Shown: piece after piece, positions 61,880 to 64,000 of the stretch
Layout: each line of letters begins with the position of its first letter
Position numbering within the stretch: position 1 is the stretch's first letter
Assembly (NCBI RefSeq): GCF_008704205.1
Contig: NZ_VXLC01000001.1
Location: forward strand, 186,001 to 250,000
Length of the DNA: 64,000 nucleotides
Reading direction: 5' to 3'
Origin: Nocardia colli
GTDB taxonomy: Bacteria; Actinomycetota; Actinomycetes; Mycobacteriales; Mycobacteriaceae
Translations under genes and position numbers: made by a program
The notes under the pieces: generated by a model
Seen by the model: the letters and a program-made list of their open reading frames with translations, nothing else
Told to the model about the DNA's origin: nothing
Database searches by the model: none

Positions 61880-63104
61880 CTCCACAACGACCTTCGTCGA
61901 CCAGTTGCCCCGGCTGCTGCCCGACGACGAACTCGTCCAGCTCGCCGCCGGGCTCACCGCGGTCCCCTCCTTCACCGGGCAGGAGACGCCGCTGGCCTTC
62001 CATGTCCGGAACACCCTTGCCCGCAACGACATTCATTCCTACCACCAGGAGGTGGCGCCGGGCCGATTGCAGACCATCGCACGCCTCGGCCCCGAACACG
62101 GCACCCCCGCACTGCTGCTGAACGGTCACCTCGACATGGATCCGCTCGGCCGGGACTTCCCGGGCGAGCCGTTCGCCGCCCGGCGCGACGGCGATCGGCT
62201 CTACGGCGCGGGTCTGCACAACATGAAGAGCGGCCTGGCGGCGATACTCGGAGCGGCTATCGCGTTGCGCCGCAGCGGCATTGCGCTGCACCGGCCGTTA
62301 CTGCTCGAGTTCGTCGTCGGCGAGCTACAGGGCGGGGTCGGCACCCGGCACGCCCTGCGCAGCGGCCTCACCGCGGACGCCGCCGTGGTCCCCGAACCGT
62401 ATTCGGTCCGCCGGGTGATCACCCGCACCGCCGGGGTGCACAAGTTCGCCGTAGTCGTGCGCGGCACCACCGCGCACACCAGCAGGCACCACGAGGGCGT
62501 CGACGCGGTCGCGATCCTGCGCCGCGTGCTCGATCTGCTCGACACCGCCGACCTCGGCCTGCACAACCACGAATTCCCGCCGCTGCCAAGGCTTCAGGTG
62601 GCCAGCCTGATCGCGGGACGTGGCGAAGGCCACGACCTGTCCGGCGTGAGCTACTGCTCGGACAAGGCCACCGCGCTGATCGATCTGCGCTATCCGCCGC
62701 CCTACGAGCCGCACCATGTCGGCAAAGCCATCGACGCCGTGCTGGAGCACGCCCGCGACACCTTCCCGCAAGCGCAGATCACCATGGAGCATCCGGTCGA
62801 TCCGCAGTTCCGGGTCGGCGGCACCGATATGCCGCCGATGGACATGCCGGCCGACTGCTCGGTGGTCCGCGATATCGCCGAATTACTGCCGCAGGTCTCG
62901 GATTTCCAGGTCGAGGAGACCGGGCTGGCACTGCCCTACTCCTACTGCGGCAACGACACCACGCACCTGAGCCGGGCAGGCATCGAATGCTGCCTGTTCG
63001 GGCCGCGCGGCGATACCCCAGACACCGAACACCACGTCCTGATCAGCGAAATGCGTGCCTGCACAGACACTCTCGCCCTGTTGGCGGCACGCCGCTGCGG
63101 GTGA
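61872..63104 (+). CDS. M20-like amidohydrolase/peptidase with altered metal site
   Basis: A 410-residue M20-fold protein. The first metal loop HLD (His86, Asp88) is intact, and a PEP Glu and a terminal H-x3-E-like motif remain. The bridging Asp is replaced by Asn117 in GAGLHNMKSG (normally S-D-M-K), and the usual EE pair reads E151-L152. Members deacylate or hydrolyse amino acid derivatives using two zinc ions; here one site is probably weakened. A GTG at 61872 overlaps the dioxygenase stop. A joint role in modifying an amino acid conjugate is inferred from the coupling. Confidence 0.75.
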   Translation: MNSSTTTFVDQLPRLLPDDELVQLAAGLTAVPSFTGQETPLAFHVRNTLARNDIHSYHQEVAPGRLQTIARLGPEHGTPALLLNGHLDMDPLGRDFPGEPFAARRDGDRLYGAGLHNMKSGLAAILGAAIALRRSGIALHRPLLLEFVVGELQGGVGTRHALRSGLTADAAVVPEPYSVRRVITRTAGVHKFAVVVRGTTAHTSRHHEGVDAVAILRRVLDLLDTADLGLHNHEFPPLPRLQVASLIAGRGEGHDLSGVSYCSDKATALIDLRYPPPYEPHHVGKAIDAVLEHARDTFPQAQITMEHPVDPQFRVGGTDMPPMDMPADCSVVRDIAELLPQVSDFQVEETGLALPYSYCGNDTTHLSRAGIECCLFGPRGDTPDTEHHVLISEMRACTDTLALLAARRCG

Positions 63105-63108
63105 CCAC

Positions 63109-64000
63109 TCACCGGCCCCTGCTGCGTAGTTCCGCTCGCACCTGGGCCGCGAGCTGTAACCCGATGCCGTCGTACAGCGCGAGCGCCTGCGTCAGCAGCG
63201 CATCGGCCTGCGCTCCGGAACCCGTCGCCGTCTCGAGGCCGGCCAGGCTGCGCAGCGCGTCCGCCTGCCCGAGCGGGTCACAGATCCGATGCGCGACGTC
63301 CATCGACTCGACGTAATACTTACGCGCGGCATCGAATCGGCCGAACTGCCGGTCGATGTGCCCCAGCCCGCGCAGCGCATCGACCTGCCCGAGCGGATCG
63401 TTGATCTCCACCGCGATCTTGTACGCCAGCTGGAACAGGCCGAGCGCTTCGGCGTGATCCCCCGCCTTGCGCGCGAGATTGCCCAGCCCCCACAGGGTCC
63501 AGCCCTCGCCGTAGCGATCGCGGATGCGGCGGGCGATCTCCAGCGCGTCGTCGAAGTAGCGGCGCGCGGTCTCGTGATCGCCGACCAGCCGTTCGATGTG
63601 CCCGAGCCCGCGCAGCGCATCGCCCTCCAGCTTCTGATGATTCAGCCCCCTGGCGATCTCCAGCGCCTCGGCGTACCTGCGCTCGGCGCCCTCCGGATCG
63701 CCGAGCCGCCGGATCACCTCTGCGAATCCCCACTGCGCGCTGGCCACCCGCACCGGATCGTCGATGGCCTCCGCGATGGCCAGCGCCTGCGCCGAACAGT
63801 TCCAGGCCGCACGGTATTCGGACGAGGCGCGCTCGACATGCGCGAGCCCGTCCAGCGCATCGCATTCGGTCGGCTGATCGTCGATGTCCCGCGCGATGCC
63901 GAGGGCTTCGCTGAAATAGCCCCGCGCCGCCGCATGGTCGCCGGTGACCCGTGCCGTCTGCCCCAGCTCGCAGAGCACGGCCGCCTGGCATTGCCGGTCG
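63109..64000 (-). CDS. tetratricopeptide-repeat protein, C-terminal part (truncated by window)
   Basis: The minus-strand frame stays open to the window edge, so the gene is cut at its 5' end. The 297 visible residues are tandem TPR units of about 40 residues, with recurring phrases such as ALRGLGHIERL, GDHETARRYFDDALEIAR and DPLGQADAL. The period matches the TPR regions of BTAD/AfsR-SARP or NB-ARC regulators, but no N-terminal domain is in view. Its stop is 4 bp from the convergent M20 stop. Confidence 0.75.
   Translation of the reverse strand, partial: DRQCQAAVLCELGQTARVTGDHAAARGYFSEALGIARDIDDQPTECDALDGLAHVERASSEYRAAWNCSAQALAIAEAIDDPVRVASAQWGFAEVIRRLGDPEGAERRYAEALEIARGLNHQKLEGDALRGLGHIERLVGDHETARRYFDDALEIARRIRDRYGEGWTLWGLGNLARKAGDHAEALGLFQLAYKIAVEINDPLGQVDALRGLGHIDRQFGRFDAARKYYVESMDVAHRICDPLGQADALRSLAGLETATGSGAQADALLTQALALYDGIGLQLAAQVRAELRSRGR

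Overview
The window is high-GC DNA from a mycolic-acid actinomycete, most likely Nocardia or a close relative. Support comes from a heparin-binding hemagglutinin (HbhA) gene with a Lys/Ala/Pro tail, a DUF445/TetR pair, a lipoprotein L,D-transpeptidase next to murB, an EspG-like type VII secretion chaperone, a PapA-like acyltransferase and an F420-type luciferase-like oxidoreductase. From memory, not a search, much of 0.3-18.9 kb follows the M. tuberculosis Rv0472c-Rv0484c order (TetR, DUF445, XRE regulator, hbhA, small membrane protein, deoC, DUF2993, murB, L,D-transpeptidase, SDR) with insertions. The adjacent aceA-fadB2 pair at 49-51.6 kb recalls Rv0467-Rv0468. No tRNA, rRNA, CRISPR array, integrase or transposase was recognised.

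Layout. 0-6.7 kb: cell-envelope and housekeeping genes (SDR, MscL, patatin, L,D-transpeptidase, MurB, two DUF2505 proteins, a methyltransferase). 6.76-9.9 kb: a visibly AT-richer two-gene cassette encoding a membrane-anchored P-loop ATPase with a repeat-rich C-terminus and a protein with a Cys-pair motif; an orphan AbiEi-like gene follows. 10-24 kb: DUF2993, DeoC, PurU, hydrolases, HbhA and its regulator, DUF445, TetR, an ABC1/ADCK kinase-like protein, a saccharopine-dehydrogenase-like reductase and a serine hydrolase. 24-34.4 kb: a repeat-rich secreted protein, GntR, an EspG-like triad, PPK2, an LLM enzyme, a DsbA-VKOR disulfide module, a trypsin-like protease and a zinc alcohol dehydrogenase. 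34.6-38.6 kb: one 1332-residue protein whose C-terminus resembles GH19 chitinase/lysozyme. 38.6-46.5 kb: AI-2E-type permease, PapA-like acyltransferase with divergent TetR, ZIP-family transporter, an HTH / Clp-N / serine-hydrolase operon and a DEAD-box helicase. 46.8-51.6 kb: a MetE homologue that has lost three of four zinc ligands, FadB2 and isocitrate lyase.

53.6-60.6 kb is a minus-strand purine-catabolism operon: FAD subunit, fused 2Fe-2S/molybdopterin dehydrogenase, HpcH/HpaI-aldolase-like protein, allantoicase and PuuE-type allantoinase, mostly joined by 4-bp overlaps. Urate oxidase and the two following enzymes are not in the window. The right end has an overlapping Fe(II)/2-oxoglutarate dioxygenase and M20-like amidohydrolase pair, then a truncated TPR gene.

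Most worth follow-up: the degenerate MetE, the 1332-residue protein, the AT-rich ATPase cassette, the EspG triad, and the dioxygenase/M20 pair. Starts were chosen by ribosome-binding site, family length and operon overlap and can be off by a few codons. Family calls rest on motif reading only.
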